This document shows, in pieces, positions 1-8,659 of a stretch of DNA of 25,505 nucleotides. The notes under the pieces were generated by a model that was not told the DNA's origin, did no database searches, and saw nothing but the letters and a program-made list of their open reading frames with translations. The position numbers and the translations under genes were made by a program. The DNA is from a virus. The number at the start of each line of letters is the position of its first letter. The first letter of the stretch is position 1. The stretch lies in IMG/VR virus record IMGVR_UViG_3300033153_016037, positions 1 to 25,505 of that record, one strand, 5' to 3'.

Positions 1-3000
1 TTATTCATCAATCACCTTGAGGTTGAACCAGAAATCCCACGGGTCGAGGCTGCTCCAGCCGCTCGAGCGCTTTTCGGCGGCCTTTCCGTCGGCATATCCG
101 CCGGAAGTGTCGCCTCTGATTAGAAAGGGGTTTTCCGTCCAATATTCGCCTTCATCTATCGCCCACAGTTCTATTTTTAAGGATTCACCCACATGATAAT
201 CGCCGTTGATATCGCGATAAGATGGCGGATTGGCGGCGTCGGCATATTTCCGGCCGTAGGTCTTCACGAGCTGCTCGTCATGGTCTTCGTAGTGCACGGT
301 AATGTTCGGCTGCGCATTTACATGCCGCTCGACCGCATCCGTGTCCGTCAATATAGTTCTGTAATAGGTGGATTGCTCCCAGTTTATAACCGTCGAGGAA
401 AACGTTTTCCCCGTCCATTTCATGCCGTCCTGAACACGACAGGCCGTCGGCACAAATTGTCGGATAGTATATAGCTGATTGGGGGTTAGCTGTACGGGAG
501 TGCTAAATGTATACTGGCCGGAGGTCGAGCTGTTGCTCGTGGCTATCAACGTGGAGCGGTCCGCGCTGCGGATTTCGATGTACGTCGATTCGGCGCATTC
601 GGAGCAGTCTATATCTATTTGTGTAATCTTGGGGTTGATGTTCGGCTGCGCCGCCTGGTGGAGATAAAGAACATCCAGATAATCCAGGTTGTAATCCGGG
701 CAGTAATCCAGCAACGACAACTGAACGCCGCCATCTGGTTGCGTATAGGTTTTTCCGCTTACCGTTACGACAGGGGCGTCTATGACGATCGCGTAAAGCG
801 CGCCGCCGGCAAGAGCGATGTCGTCGAAATAAAACCTGAACCTTTCGCTGCCCTCGCCGGTCTTCGTAATCGAATTGACGCTCGTCGCCAGGAGGGTGTC
901 GGGATAACCCTCCGCATCGCAAGAATATATATAAGCGGTAAAGGTTTTTTGCTGCGAACCGAAATCATAACCGAGCGCCACTTCTACAGACTGCAGACGA
1001 TAATTTTCCCAGTAGGAAAAGCCCTTCCATATAGCGTTTGCCTGGTTGTCGGGAGGCAACAACAACCCCAACGGCTTGCCCCACCAGTTCGAAACGTAAT
1101 CCTTCGAAACCTGTGCCGAGATATTGATAAGCTGCGCCGCCGTCCAGTGGTCTTTCAGCGGCGTTTTTACGACCAGGCAATACGAGGTAGAGGCAGAGAG
1201 GACTTCGCTTTCCTGGGGGATAAAATCGAAAGTGACGATTTCTTGCGTGTAGCCTTCCAGCTTAACAGGCAGGCTGCGCGCCAGGAGCGCCCCGGTTGGG
1301 TAGCCGTTCGCGTCGGCCTGATATATTTCAGCCAACATATATTCTACCTGGTCGCCGAAATTGACCAAAATCAAGACGGAGGCCTGGCGCGGTTTTGCGG
1401 GGGCGCTTATCTGAAAGCTTTGTGCAATATATCCGGCGTCGTCGGACGGCTTCAGCCATTCCGTTGCGGAAAGCGGTTCATATTCTGTAAGCTGCGCGAT
1501 GATCGTGGGCTGTTGCCACCGGCGCGCTTTGATACGCACCCGGTGCTTGCCGTAGACGGCAATGGTTTCATTTATTTCTTCCACCACGAAAGTCGAATCG
1601 ATTCCGTATCTGTCATCGGTAAACGCGATTCGGTCGCCGAAATCGAGTTCGAGTATTTCCGGGTACTGCCCCTCCAAGGTAAACGTCAGCGATTCGGTTC
1701 CGTGCTTTCGCTCTTCGAGGATATAATCCGCGATTGCCTGAGCGTAGACTTCGTCGGGCATCAACTCGTTATCCAGCTCGTACTCCCGTAAACCGTAAAG
1801 CGCTTGCGCATTGAGATCTTCGGCGACCGCCGTGCCCGCCGGATAAACGACAGAGACCTTGTTGACGATATTGTCCAGCTTGTTGACTAGCTGATAATCC
1901 TGGACATTATACGATGAAAAACTATAAGCCGGTTCCGAATCCATAAGCCATTGATTGGTCCGCCAGACGTAACGCCCCCGCCTGTCGATGAAATGAACGT
2001 GCCGGCCGCATTCCACGATGACAGCCAGCTTGTCCAACAGGCCGACATCATCCCAGGTAACTTCCGCCAGCGCGAAATCATCGTTCGCAACGTCATAATC
2101 GGTAATATCCAAGTCGGTTTCCGCGAGCAACAGATTAACCAGCTCCGACGCCGTCTTACCGGTCTGATTGCCGATTGAGACTTTCGTTTTCTGAAACCGA
2201 AAGAGCATATCGCGCAGTTCAATTACGGTTTTTCCGGGCAGCCCCGCTTTGGGCTTCGCGTCGGTGACAAAGCCCACAAACCGGTCATAGACCCGGCCGT
2301 CATAAATGACCTGTATGCTTATCTCCTTCATGTAATCGAATACGCCGGCCAGAGGCGATGACGTGTTGCCGATTCTGTATTTCCCCGACGAATCGTCCAT
2401 CACCAGGCTTGCGGAGCCCTGCTTTATTTTTCCGGTCAGGTCGCTGATACCCCGATCTATATTAATTTCCCGGACGTCTTCCGTAATATCCAACGGGGCG
2501 GAACCTATCGAGTATTCCAACATGAATTTCGCATCTATCCCCGAAAAACAGGCGGTTTTGAAATTGCCGCCCATATCGTCACCGAGCATCGCCAGCTCGC
2601 CGTCGTCGTACTCTTTCCCGTGATTAATGGCGACGGTCCAGTAATTGTTCTCATCATCGCTTCCCGTTCGGGACAACAGCACCATATAGGTTTCGTTCGC
2701 ATCGAGAGCGCAGGGCAACGGAAAAACAGCCTGCCCCGCTGAGGAGGCCGTGGTCGGGGAGGTATTCAAAAGGTTTCCCGCCGAATCGTAGATTTGGCAT
2801 CGAACCTCGTCGGTCGGCGTGCCGACGGTATCCAGCCAGAACCTGACGGCGGACAACTGCATCTCTTCATCGGTCGTATGGAAGGTCTGCCCCAACATCT
2901 TTATGGGGTTGGTGGAATAGGAAATTTCAAAGTAGAGATCCTGCTCCGTCTGTTCGGAGTAACCGGAAGAGTTTTTAATGAATTTGTGCGCATCGGCGAG

Positions 3001-3978
3001 AATATCAGAACTATTATAAGACACCTCCCAATAATTCCCCGGCGCCTGGGTGTTTTCGCAATATATCTTAAAGGCGTAGACCGTCCCTCCAGTTCCCGCG
3101 GTGAGCTCGATGTCGGGAAAACTGAATACCGCCTTCCCATCTGCCGAAGGGGTGACAACATCGGGAGATTCGGCGATCAGGGTCCAGGAGCCGCCGGAAA
3201 GTCGCCCCAATTCACATTTCAGCCCGCCGGCGGGATTCCCGACGGGCACGGCGCTTATTGATACGCCGGATATCCATGCGTTTTCCTTTACTGTAAATTT
3301 CTGCCCGATTTCCATGTTTTCATCGCTGACGGAATCCACGAGAAAACCATCGTATTTTATCTGACCCAAATCGATCGGATCAGCGGAATTGAGTGAAATG
3401 CCTAGATAAAACCTGTCATAGACATGGCCGTAGTAATCCCAATCGTCCAGCGGTTCGTAAAACTCGTTCCAGCCGCCGGACAGCTCTGATGCCGAGTATA
3501 TCCTGTGCATATTGTTCACGCTCGGATTGGCCGAATCGTACCATTTTATTGTAATGCTAAAAATTAAATCTAAGACCTCCTCAGCGATATATACACGATT
3601 TTTTAGATACAGGTTGTCACCCCAGGTCAATCTATCTTCCGGCGGGTCGACGACACGACGGTAGAAGCCAAAAGTGCTGCTGCCGTCTGTACCCATCTTA
3701 ATTGAAGCGGTACCCATTTCGTGGTCGTCGGACAGGGCGGGGGCCAGCGCCGCAGAGTGGTATGTCCAGTCCGTAAGGTCGTCGGCGGGTATTTTCAAGC
3801 TGCTATCGGCGACGATCTCGCCGAGTTTATAAACGGAATCGCGTTCGGATTGAGTGAGAACCAACGGTATATTATCCGCTCCGCCCAGGCCGCGCCAGTC
3901 ATTATATTTAAGCTGCTCCACGGTCTGCGCGGCATACGGACTGCGCAGCGACACGCGATATGTCGGCACCACAGTCAC
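1..3978 (-). CDS. Tail hub / baseplate-type protein with flanking beta-sandwich modules
   Basis: This 1325-residue protein begins at a GTG that overlaps the tape-measure stop (GTGA) behind a GAGGAGGAAA ribosome site, and ends with TAA at base 1, so it is complete. Residues about 497-835 look like a tail hub domain: 'ITEDVREINIDRG' opens it, followed by 'YDGRVYDRFVGFV', a helix-rich part and a beta-rich end ('LDFGDRIAFTDDRYG'). This is the kind of fold that sits under the tail tube in siphophages and Mu-like phages. Around it are about five modules of roughly 100 residues (about 226-350, 360-485, 840-955, 965-1075, 1105-1180) that share a 'GQxF...L..V.......C.IY....G' pattern and resemble choice-of-anchor-type beta-sandwiches; they probably decorate the tail tip or bind the host surface. 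Position directly after the tape measure supports a distal-tail role. The hub assignment is by pattern only. Confidence 0.75.
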   Translation of the reverse strand: MTVVPTYRVSLRSPYAAQTVEQLKYNDWRGLGGADNIPLVLTQSERDSVYKLGEIVADSSLKIPADDLTDWTYHSAALAPALSDDHEMGTASIKMGTDGSSTFGFYRRVVDPPEDRLTWGDNLYLKNRVYIAEEVLDLIFSITIKWYDSANPSVNNMHRIYSASELSGGWNEFYEPLDDWDYYGHVYDRFYLGISLNSADPIDLGQIKYDGFLVDSVSDENMEIGQKFTVKENAWISGVSISAVPVGNPAGGLKCELGRLSGGSWTLIAESPDVVTPSADGKAVFSFPDIELTAGTGGTVYAFKIYCENTQAPGNYWEVSYNSSDILADAHKFIKNSSGYSEQTEQDLYFEISYSTNPIKMLGQTFHTTDEEMQLSAVRFWLDTVGTPTDEVRCQIYDSAGNLLNTSPTTASSAGQAVFPLPCALDANETYMVLLSRTGSDDENNYWTVAINHGKEYDDGELAMLGDDMGGNFKTACFSGIDAKFMLEYSIGSAPLDITEDVREINIDRGISDLTGKIKQGSASLVMDDSSGKYRIGNTSSPLAGVFDYMKEISIQVIYDGRVYDRFVGFVTDAKPKAGLPGKTVIELRDMLFRFQKTKVSIGNQTGKTASELVNLLLAETDLDITDYDVANDDFALAEVTWDDVGLLDKLAVIVECGRHVHFIDRRGRYVWRTNQWLMDSEPAYSFSSYNVQDYQLVNKLDNIVNKVSVVYPAGTAVAEDLNAQALYGLREYELDNELMPDEVYAQAIADYILEERKHGTESLTFTLEGQYPEILELDFGDRIAFTDDRYGIDSTFVVEEINETIAVYGKHRVRIKARRWQQPTIIAQLTEYEPLSATEWLKPSDDAGYIAQSFQISAPAKPRQASVLILVNFGDQVEYMLAEIYQADANGYPTGALLARSLPVKLEGYTQEIVTFDFIPQESEVLSASTSYCLVVKTPLKDHWTAAQLINISAQVSKDYVSNWWGKPLGLLLPPDNQANAIWKGFSYWENYRLQSVEVALGYDFGSQQKTFTAYIYSCDAEGYPDTLLATSVNSITKTGEGSERFRFYFDDIALAGGALYAIVIDAPVVTVSGKTYTQPDGGVQLSLLDYCPDYNLDYLDVLYLHQAAQPNINPKITQIDIDCSECAESTYIEIRSADRSTLIATSNSSTSGQYTFSTPVQLTPNQLYTIRQFVPTACRVQDGMKWTGKTFSSTVINWEQSTYYRTILTDTDAVERHVNAQPNITVHYEDHDEQLVKTYGRKYADAANPPSYRDINGDYHVGESLKIELWAIDEGEYWTENPFLIRGDTSGGYADGKAAEKRSSGWSSLDPWDFWFNLKVIDE

Positions 3979-5855
3979 CGGCTCTTTTCCTCCTCGATAT
4001 ACGGCGCGAGCAAGCGAGCCACCTTACGCAACTTGGTTTCGGATTCGAAAATATTCTCGGAAATGTTGAAGGTGTTATTATAAGTCCTGCTGACGGAAAC
4101 GCCTCCACCTCCTGCCGTGGCGGCAAACGTTCCCCCGCTTCCACCCCCTGCCGGCGCCGCCGCCGTATCCGCAAGCTGACCGTAGCCCGCCAGGAACGTG
4201 CCCGTCTTCAGCAGATTACGAAATCCAATACCCGACAATTGCGTCTGGATGTGCACGGCCAGTCTTTTTGCGACATCCAGGGCGCTCGGCGCGCCGGCCC
4301 GCATTCCCGCCGCCAGCTCGTTCATGATGCCCTGGCCGCCCTTGCGCAGGTTGCGAAGCGGCCCCATTTTGGCGGGAGAATGCGGGATATGGTCAACGAG
4401 CCACTGCAGCTTGCCGATGAACCATTCCTTAATCGCCGCCCACTTGGCCTTCAGGCCATCCCACAACTGCGTAAAAATCCCCTTGCCCGCCTCGTACAGC
4501 CTGCCGCCGATGCCGGTAATCCAGTCCACCATTTCGCCGAAGACGCCCTTGACGAAATCGTATATCCTGGTGAATACAGTCTGCCAGAGGGTGAAGTAGC
4601 CGGTCACTATTTTGAGCCACAGCCCTCCAATCCACTTGAGCGCGCCGATGACGGCCTCGCCGATTTTCTTAAACATGTCCTTGACGAAAGTCCACAGCCA
4701 GTTGAGCTTTTCGCCTATCCATCCAACGGTCGCCTTCGTCTTTTCCTGAATGCCGCCCCAGTCCTTCGTCCAGGCCACCACGAGCAGGGCCACCGCCGCA
4801 ATGATGGCCTCGATAATCCACAGTATAGGACCGCCGGCGATTTGTAGTATTATAAAATTAGCCGTTGCCGTCGCCAGCGCAGGAACTACGGAACCCATAA
4901 TGACGCCGCTCAAGGCGCCCCATGCTGTGGCGAGTCCGCCCAGCACCGGCCCCATTGCGGCCAATACGGGCACTAAATTAGTAGAAGCTACAATGAGACT
5001 GCCATACTGCATGCTGAGTTTAGAAAGCATGGCTTGCAGTTTCTGCGTAACAGTAACATTTTCCGCCTTGGCCTTTGCGTCTTCGGCCAGAGCATTTTTG
5101 AATCCCTCCACAGATTTTGTGGTTTTTTCGAATTCCTTTTGCGATATTCCGAGAATCTCTAAGAGTTTTTTCATGCTGCCTTCACTCTGCCCGTTGGCCG
5201 CCGTCAGGCGTTGCATGGCGATTTGAGCGCTCAGGCCCTTATCTTCCAGCAATTTCATCACTGCGGCGAGCTGGTTTGCCGACATCCGCACTCCGCCCTG
5301 TTCGGAGTTCACGTCCGCGAGCGTTTCGAGGTAATCCTGCATTTCGAGGTTTGTATTCCGGTGCACGAAACCCAGCGCGGCCAGCGCGGCTTTCTGATTG
5401 TCGGCGGCGATACCGGCGGACTGGAGCGCAGGAACGAAGCGCATGAGCTCCTCGATATTGGCATCCGTCGCATCGGCAACAGTGCTCCAGGTCTGTACGT
5501 ATTGCTGTATTCCGGCTGCAGTATCTAAGCCCTGCTTTTGCGCAGCTTTCATGAGTTGAAGGACATCGCCGGTGGAAGTGACAGCGCTTGTGTTGGCAAC
5601 CACCATTTCACGCAGCTTTTCTTCAGCCAGCCCGGTGGCGTTGGCTAGCTGCTGCAGTTTGCCACTTTCTTCTGCGGCGCGTCTCCCGACTGCTTCGATG
5701 CCCGCCGCGGCGGCGCTGGCGGCCACGGTGATTTTGCCCCAGTTGGCTTTCAGCTTCTGGGCGGCGCTCGAGCCGGCGCTCTGCACCTTTTGAAAAGCCT
5801 TCGAGGCCTTGTCCTGGGCGCTGATGATGATTGCGGCTTCGGCTTGCGCGGCCAT
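3975..5855 (-). CDS. Tail tape measure protein
   Basis: This 626-residue protein sets tail length and is threaded inside the tail tube. The N-terminus ('AEAAIIISAQDKASKAFQKV') is typical of phage tape measures, followed by a long alpha-helical, Ala/Lys/Glu-rich region. A hydrophobic block at about 310-365 probably forms the membrane-active segment, and Trp-rich repeats lie at about 375-470. 'PHSPAKMGPLRNLRKGG' near residue 500 is a motif often seen near the end of tape-measure proteins. At about 1.5 angstrom per residue the tail would be near 90-100 nm, a short siphophage tail. It starts at ATG behind AAAGGAT and overlaps the next gene by 4 bp. It is separated from the chaperone gene by a repeat array, an unusual interruption inside a tail operon. 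Confidence 0.92.
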   Translation of the reverse strand: MAAQAEAAIIISAQDKASKAFQKVQSAGSSAAQKLKANWGKITVAASAAAAGIEAVGRRAAEESGKLQQLANATGLAEEKLREMVVANTSAVTSTGDVLQLMKAAQKQGLDTAAGIQQYVQTWSTVADATDANIEELMRFVPALQSAGIAADNQKAALAALGFVHRNTNLEMQDYLETLADVNSEQGGVRMSANQLAAVMKLLEDKGLSAQIAMQRLTAANGQSEGSMKKLLEILGISQKEFEKTTKSVEGFKNALAEDAKAKAENVTVTQKLQAMLSKLSMQYGSLIVASTNLVPVLAAMGPVLGGLATAWGALSGVIMGSVVPALATATANFIILQIAGGPILWIIEAIIAAVALLVVAWTKDWGGIQEKTKATVGWIGEKLNWLWTFVKDMFKKIGEAVIGALKWIGGLWLKIVTGYFTLWQTVFTRIYDFVKGVFGEMVDWITGIGGRLYEAGKGIFTQLWDGLKAKWAAIKEWFIGKLQWLVDHIPHSPAKMGPLRNLRKGGQGIMNELAAGMRAGAPSALDVAKRLAVHIQTQLSGIGFRNLLKTGTFLAGYGQLADTAAAPAGGGSGGTFAATAGGGGVSVSRTYNNTFNISENIFESETKLRKVARLLAPYIEEEKSR

Positions 5856-5870
5856 TTTAAAATCCTTTAT

Positions 5871-6131
5871 GCCGCCGGGACGGCGGCGTTACCCGTGGTC
5901 GTAGCGCAGGCGTCCTCGCCGGCTTTATTTGCCGCCGGGACGGCGGCGTTACATGTAATCGTAGCGCCGGCGTCCTCGCCGGCTTTACGTGCCGCCGGGA
6001 CGGCGGCGTTACATGTAATCGTAGCGCAGGCGTCCTCGCCGGTTTTATTTGCCGCCGGGACGGCGGCGTTACATGTAATCGTAGCGCCGGCGTCCTCGCC
6101 GGCTTTACGTGCCGCCGGGACGGCGGCGTTA
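5871..6131 (-). repeat. Tandem 60-bp hairpin repeat array 1 (4.3 units)
   Basis: Four full units (starting at 5871, 5931, 5991 and 6051) and a 21-bp fragment (from 6111) lie head to tail. Units 2 and 4 are identical, and units 1 and 3 share different bases at the same variable places, so a 120-bp pair was probably duplicated. In the transcribed (minus) strand each unit has GCCGCC-GTCCC-GGCGGC and then GCCGGCG-AGGA-CGCC(G/T)GC, that is two GC-rich hairpins. The array begins exactly at the stop codon of the chaperone long form (TAA at 6129-6131 is part of the repeat) and ends just before the tape-measure ribosome site. Every unit is 20 codons long and free of stops, so it looks like coding sequence in one frame, but it is best read as an intercistronic repeat. 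Confidence 0.93.
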
Positions 6132-6714
6132 CATTTTGAAAATCGCTTCATTTCGCTTTTGCGCCTGCCGGGCGACTTCTTCGTGCACCATGTTCGTAAA
6201 GTCAGCCTGCAGCGGCGTCATCTCCCGTATTGTCGGCGCCAGCGGATTCCCCGCCGCCACCAGGTTCGCCAGTTGCGCCCCCTCCGCCGTCGCGAAAAAG
6301 CTCCTTCAGTTGCTCCTGCGGCGAACTCGCCATGCCCGAAATCTCGCAGATGCGTTCGTAAAGCGTATCCAGGACGCCCTCGGGGGCCGTCCAGCGCTTG
6401 ATATCGCGCACCGAGTAGGATTCCCCCTCGACGCTCAGCCCGAACGCCAGGGCGAGGAATTTTGCCTCCTCGTCGGCCAGCTCGGATTTTTCCAGGTCAA
6501 TCTCCATGTCAATCGCGCCGGAAGGCTGCCCGGTCACCGGGTCTACACGGGTTTTCTGCTTGAGGCCCATGCCCCGCCTGGCCTTCACCTGCGCCCGCTC
6601 GCCGTTGGTCAGCGGGCGCACGCCGAAGACGCCGATTTCGGTCTCGATGAGCTCGACGTGCGCCGCGCCGTTTATCAGCAGGCTCGACAGTTTCACTCTT
6701 TGGGCAGGTTCCAT
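6129..6714 (-). CDS. Tail assembly chaperone, frameshifted long form (GT-type fusion)
   Basis: The short chaperone frame reaches a run GGC GGA GGG GGC and goes on to a stop at 6202. In another frame, starting at 6278, there is a clearly protein-like 49-residue tail ('AQLANLVAAGNPLAP ... KRNEAIFKM') ending at TAA 6129-6131. Going from the first frame to the second requires a -2 (or +1) shift. A glycine tRNA on GGC at 6277-6279 slipping back two bases to GGG would do it, giving a protein of about 195 residues. Tail chaperones of long-tailed phages often use a programmed shift, usually -1; Mu itself is described as using -2. The extension ends just ahead of the tape-measure gene, as in the lambda G/GT arrangement. 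The shift is inferred; the two frames are seen directly. Confidence 0.72.
6202..6714 (-). CDS. Tail assembly chaperone, short form (G-type)
   Basis: This 170-residue acidic protein sits between the tail tube and tape-measure genes, the standard place for the G-type chaperone that coats the tape measure before tube polymerisation. It begins at ATG behind GGAGGAAAA. The N-terminal half carries a beta-rich part ('HVELIETEIGVFGVRPLT') and the second half is helical ('EGVLDTLYERICEISGM'). The last 35 residues are Gly-rich low complexity (from 'RDGGGGATG') and look like out-of-frame reading past the shift site, typical of the unshifted product. No catalytic motif is expected. I rely on position, length and the second frame for the assignment rather than on strong sequence resemblance. 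Confidence 0.8.
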   Translation of the reverse strand: MEPAQRVKLSSLLINGAAHVELIETEIGVFGVRPLTNGERAQVKARRGMGLKQKTRVDPVTGQPSGAIDMEIDLEKSELADEEAKFLALAFGLSVEGESYSVRDIKRWTAPEGVLDTLYERICEISGMASSPQEQLKELFRDGGGGATGEPGGGGESAGADNTGDDAAAG

Positions 6715-6764
6715 TTTTCCTCCTTCGTTTTTTTTTCAGGCAAGGGGTTTGAATCCCTTGTTTT

Positions 6765-6930
6765 GCCGCCGGGACGGCGGCGTTACCTGTAATCGTAGCG
6801 CAGGCGTCCTCGCCGGCTTTATTTGCCGCCGGGACGGCGGCGTTACCCGTAATCGTAGCGCAGGCGTCCTCGCCGGCTTTACCTGCCGCCGGGACGGCGG
6901 CGTTACCTAAAGCCGGGACGGCGGCGTTAC
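6765..6930 (-). repeat. 60-bp hairpin repeat array 2 (2 units plus fragments)
   Basis: Two full 60-bp units (6765 and 6825), a 22-bp fragment (6885-6906) and a shorter fragment (6912-6930) are the same family and orientation as the array at 5871. The last fragment includes the TAA stop of the tail tube gene (6927-6929), so the repeat again begins exactly at a stop codon. Between the array and the chaperone start there is a short AT-rich spacer with a T/A run and a small inverted repeat (CAAGGG...CCCTTG, 6741-6760) that could form a further hairpin. Confidence 0.92.
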
Positions 6931-8159
6931 GAGTAATTCGCCAGCACATTGGCGACGACCTCGAGCGATTTCCAGGTGGAAAGGTCGCGCATGATGTCCA
7001 GCGCCAGGGTTTCCTCCATCCGGTCGCGCCCGGACGGCTGGTGCGGCGCCGAACGGATAAGCGCCCGGGGCGCTTCGATGGTGGTGTCGCCGTACCCGGC
7101 GGCGCCGCCGGAATCGAGCGTTATCTTGCATTTCTTTTCCGTCGGCGTGGTGGTCGGGCCGCCCGCTCCGCCCCAGAAATCCTCCTTGTGCTCCTTCCCC
7201 TCGAATTTGAGGGTCAGCTCCACGCTCAACTCCCGCGCGCCGGCGTAGATTTTGCCGGGATAGCGCGAATTGAGGCCAAGTCCGGCCTCGGCGTCCGCGT
7301 TGTTTTTCGCCGACAACGTCAGGGCGTTCACCTTCGCGCTGACGTCGGAATACGACCCGTCCTTGTCGGCGTATTCGAACTTCATCGAGTGGAAGACCTG
7401 GTACTTGTCGGGCGGGAACTTGAGGTCGCTGTAGGTTTTCAGGGTCGCCGGCTCGTCCGGGCCGCCGGTAATTTCCATGCTCAGTCGCGCCATTTCACGC
7501 TCGACCTTGAGGCTGATGCCGCCGAGGGCGCAGGCCGGGAAAACGTGCTCGTAAGCGTCCTTGCCGAGCCGCACCGTCGCGGTGGGCAGCTCGATGTCGT
7601 TCATGCAGGTGATCGTGTGCTTGTATTGACCGTGCTCGTAATCTGTCGTGCAGGCCTCGTCGGGCGTGACGCCGGTGGCGTAAAGGGCGCCGGTGACGTA
7701 ATCGACGGTTCCGCTGACGCCCGATGCGTTTTCCTCGACGATTTTTCCGCAGCCGTCGTCGCTGGCGATAAGCCCGTCGCCGCTGTCGTAGATTTTCACC
7801 GAGCCGTAGACGACCGGCGTGTTGGCGAGCGTAACGTCGATCACGCCGTTGCCGTCGGCGGCGGTGGCCTCGTCGGACACGGAAGTGACGCCGGAGCTGT
7901 CGGTGGACTTGGAGCCGAGCGCCAGCCAGAGCAGGTACCAGAGGGTGGAGACGGTGACCGGTATTTCCACGCTTCCGCCCGATATGTAAGCGCCGGGCAC
8001 GTAGCGGTCGTAAAACTGCCCGAGGCCGTCTTCCAGCTTTATCACCGGGTTTTCCGGGCTGTCGAGGCCCGAGGAGAAAACCCGGCTGAAAAACACGGGG
8101 TCAACCTTCGTGCCGAAGGTCGCCTCCTTGCCTATTCCGAAATATCTGAGTATTTCCAT
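6927..8159 (-). CDS. Tail tube protein
   Basis: This 410-residue protein is the likely major tail subunit. The start 'MEILRYFGIGKEATFGT' is characteristic of phage tail tube proteins (the 'G.E..FGT' opening), and the rest alternates beta strands, with a final strand region 'LALDIMRDLSTWKSLEVVANV'. It begins at ATG behind GGAGGTAAAATAAA. Residues about 96-176 form an inserted module with 'DDGCGKIVEENASGVSGTVDY', closely like one in the capsid protein of this phage. No sheath gene lies next to it, which argues for a non-contractile tail. The length is larger than simple tube proteins because of the insert. The function is well supported by position between the terminator-like gene and the chaperone. 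Confidence 0.85.
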   Translation of the reverse strand: MEILRYFGIGKEATFGTKVDPVFFSRVFSSGLDSPENPVIKLEDGLGQFYDRYVPGAYISGGSVEIPVTVSTLWYLLWLALGSKSTDSSGVTSVSDEATAADGNGVIDVTLANTPVVYGSVKIYDSGDGLIASDDGCGKIVEENASGVSGTVDYVTGALYATGVTPDEACTTDYEHGQYKHTITCMNDIELPTATVRLGKDAYEHVFPACALGGISLKVEREMARLSMEITGGPDEPATLKTYSDLKFPPDKYQVFHSMKFEYADKDGSYSDVSAKVNALTLSAKNNADAEAGLGLNSRYPGKIYAGARELSVELTLKFEGKEHKEDFWGGAGGPTTTPTEKKCKITLDSGGAAGYGDTTIEAPRALIRSAPHQPSGRDRMEETLALDIMRDLSTWKSLEVVANVLANYS

Positions 8160-8177
8160 TTTATTTTACCTCCGTTT

Positions 8178-8197
8178 GCCGCCGCCACGGCGGCGTT
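8178..8197 (-). repeat. Remnant of the GC hairpin repeat
   Basis: The 8160-8200 gap holds only the ribosome site of the tail tube gene and a lone GCCGCC/GGCGGC inverted repeat, in the same orientation as the hairpin 1 half of the 60-bp family. It looks like a decayed or minimal copy. Confidence 0.55.
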
Positions 8198-8200
8198 CCG

Positions 8201-8659
8201 TTATCCGTCCTGGTTGTTGAACCGCACTTCTATTTCCACGGCTGCGCCGTAAAGCGCGCCGTCGTTTGTTATCCGGTCGGCAGCGGGCGAAAATCCCACC
8301 CGCGCCAGGTCGAGGCAGTTGCCGTCCAGGGTGCGGTCTTCCACCCCCTGCGAATCAAACAGCAGCGCCGCTGACGCCCGCAGGGCCAGCTCCTCCGCCT
8401 GCGCCATGCCCTCTTCCGGCTCGTAACTCTGCACGACGCCGATTACCAGGTATCGCGGTTTCCAGTATTCGTTCAGCGCCATCGACTCGTCTATCACCGC
8501 CGCGTTGGAGGGCATGAGCCACACCAGCGGCGGGTTGAAATCGGACAGGCGCCCTTTTCCGCCCACGATTACGCCGTTTATCTGCACGTTAAGCGCGGCC
8601 GCCTCGATGCGGGATTTCATGGCGTCCCTTATATTTTTGAGCTGCGTCCAGGTTTTCAT
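8201..8659 (-). CDS. Tail terminator / tail completion-type protein
   Basis: A 152-residue protein whose ATG overlaps the upstream stop (ATGA), so it is translationally coupled. The pattern of an N-terminal helix ('WTQLKNIRDAMKSRIEAA'), a mid-protein beta region ('YWKPRYLVIGVVQSYEP') and a helix ('GMAQAEELALRASAALL') fits the tail terminator or neck proteins that cap the tail tube below the connector. The gene order connector - gp10-like - this gene - tail tube is the usual siphophage order and is the main support. I see no catalytic motif. It could alternatively be called a hypothetical neck protein. Confidence 0.65.
   Translation of the reverse strand: MKTWTQLKNIRDAMKSRIEAAALNVQINGVIVGGKGRLSDFNPPLVWLMPSNAAVIDESMALNEYWKPRYLVIGVVQSYEPEEGMAQAEELALRASAALLFDSQGVEDRTLDGNCLDLARVGFSPAADRITNDGALYGAAVEIEVRFNNQDG

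Noticed and set aside
5871-6131. CRISPR array
   Set aside because: Units are contiguous 60-bp copies without unique spacers, and no cas genes are present.
5867-6151. A protein made of 20-residue repeats ('NAAVPAA.KAGEDA.AT')
   Set aside because: It is the 60-bp DNA repeat read in its open frame. Sequence conservation follows hairpin stems, copies lie between genes, and no ribosome site precedes it.
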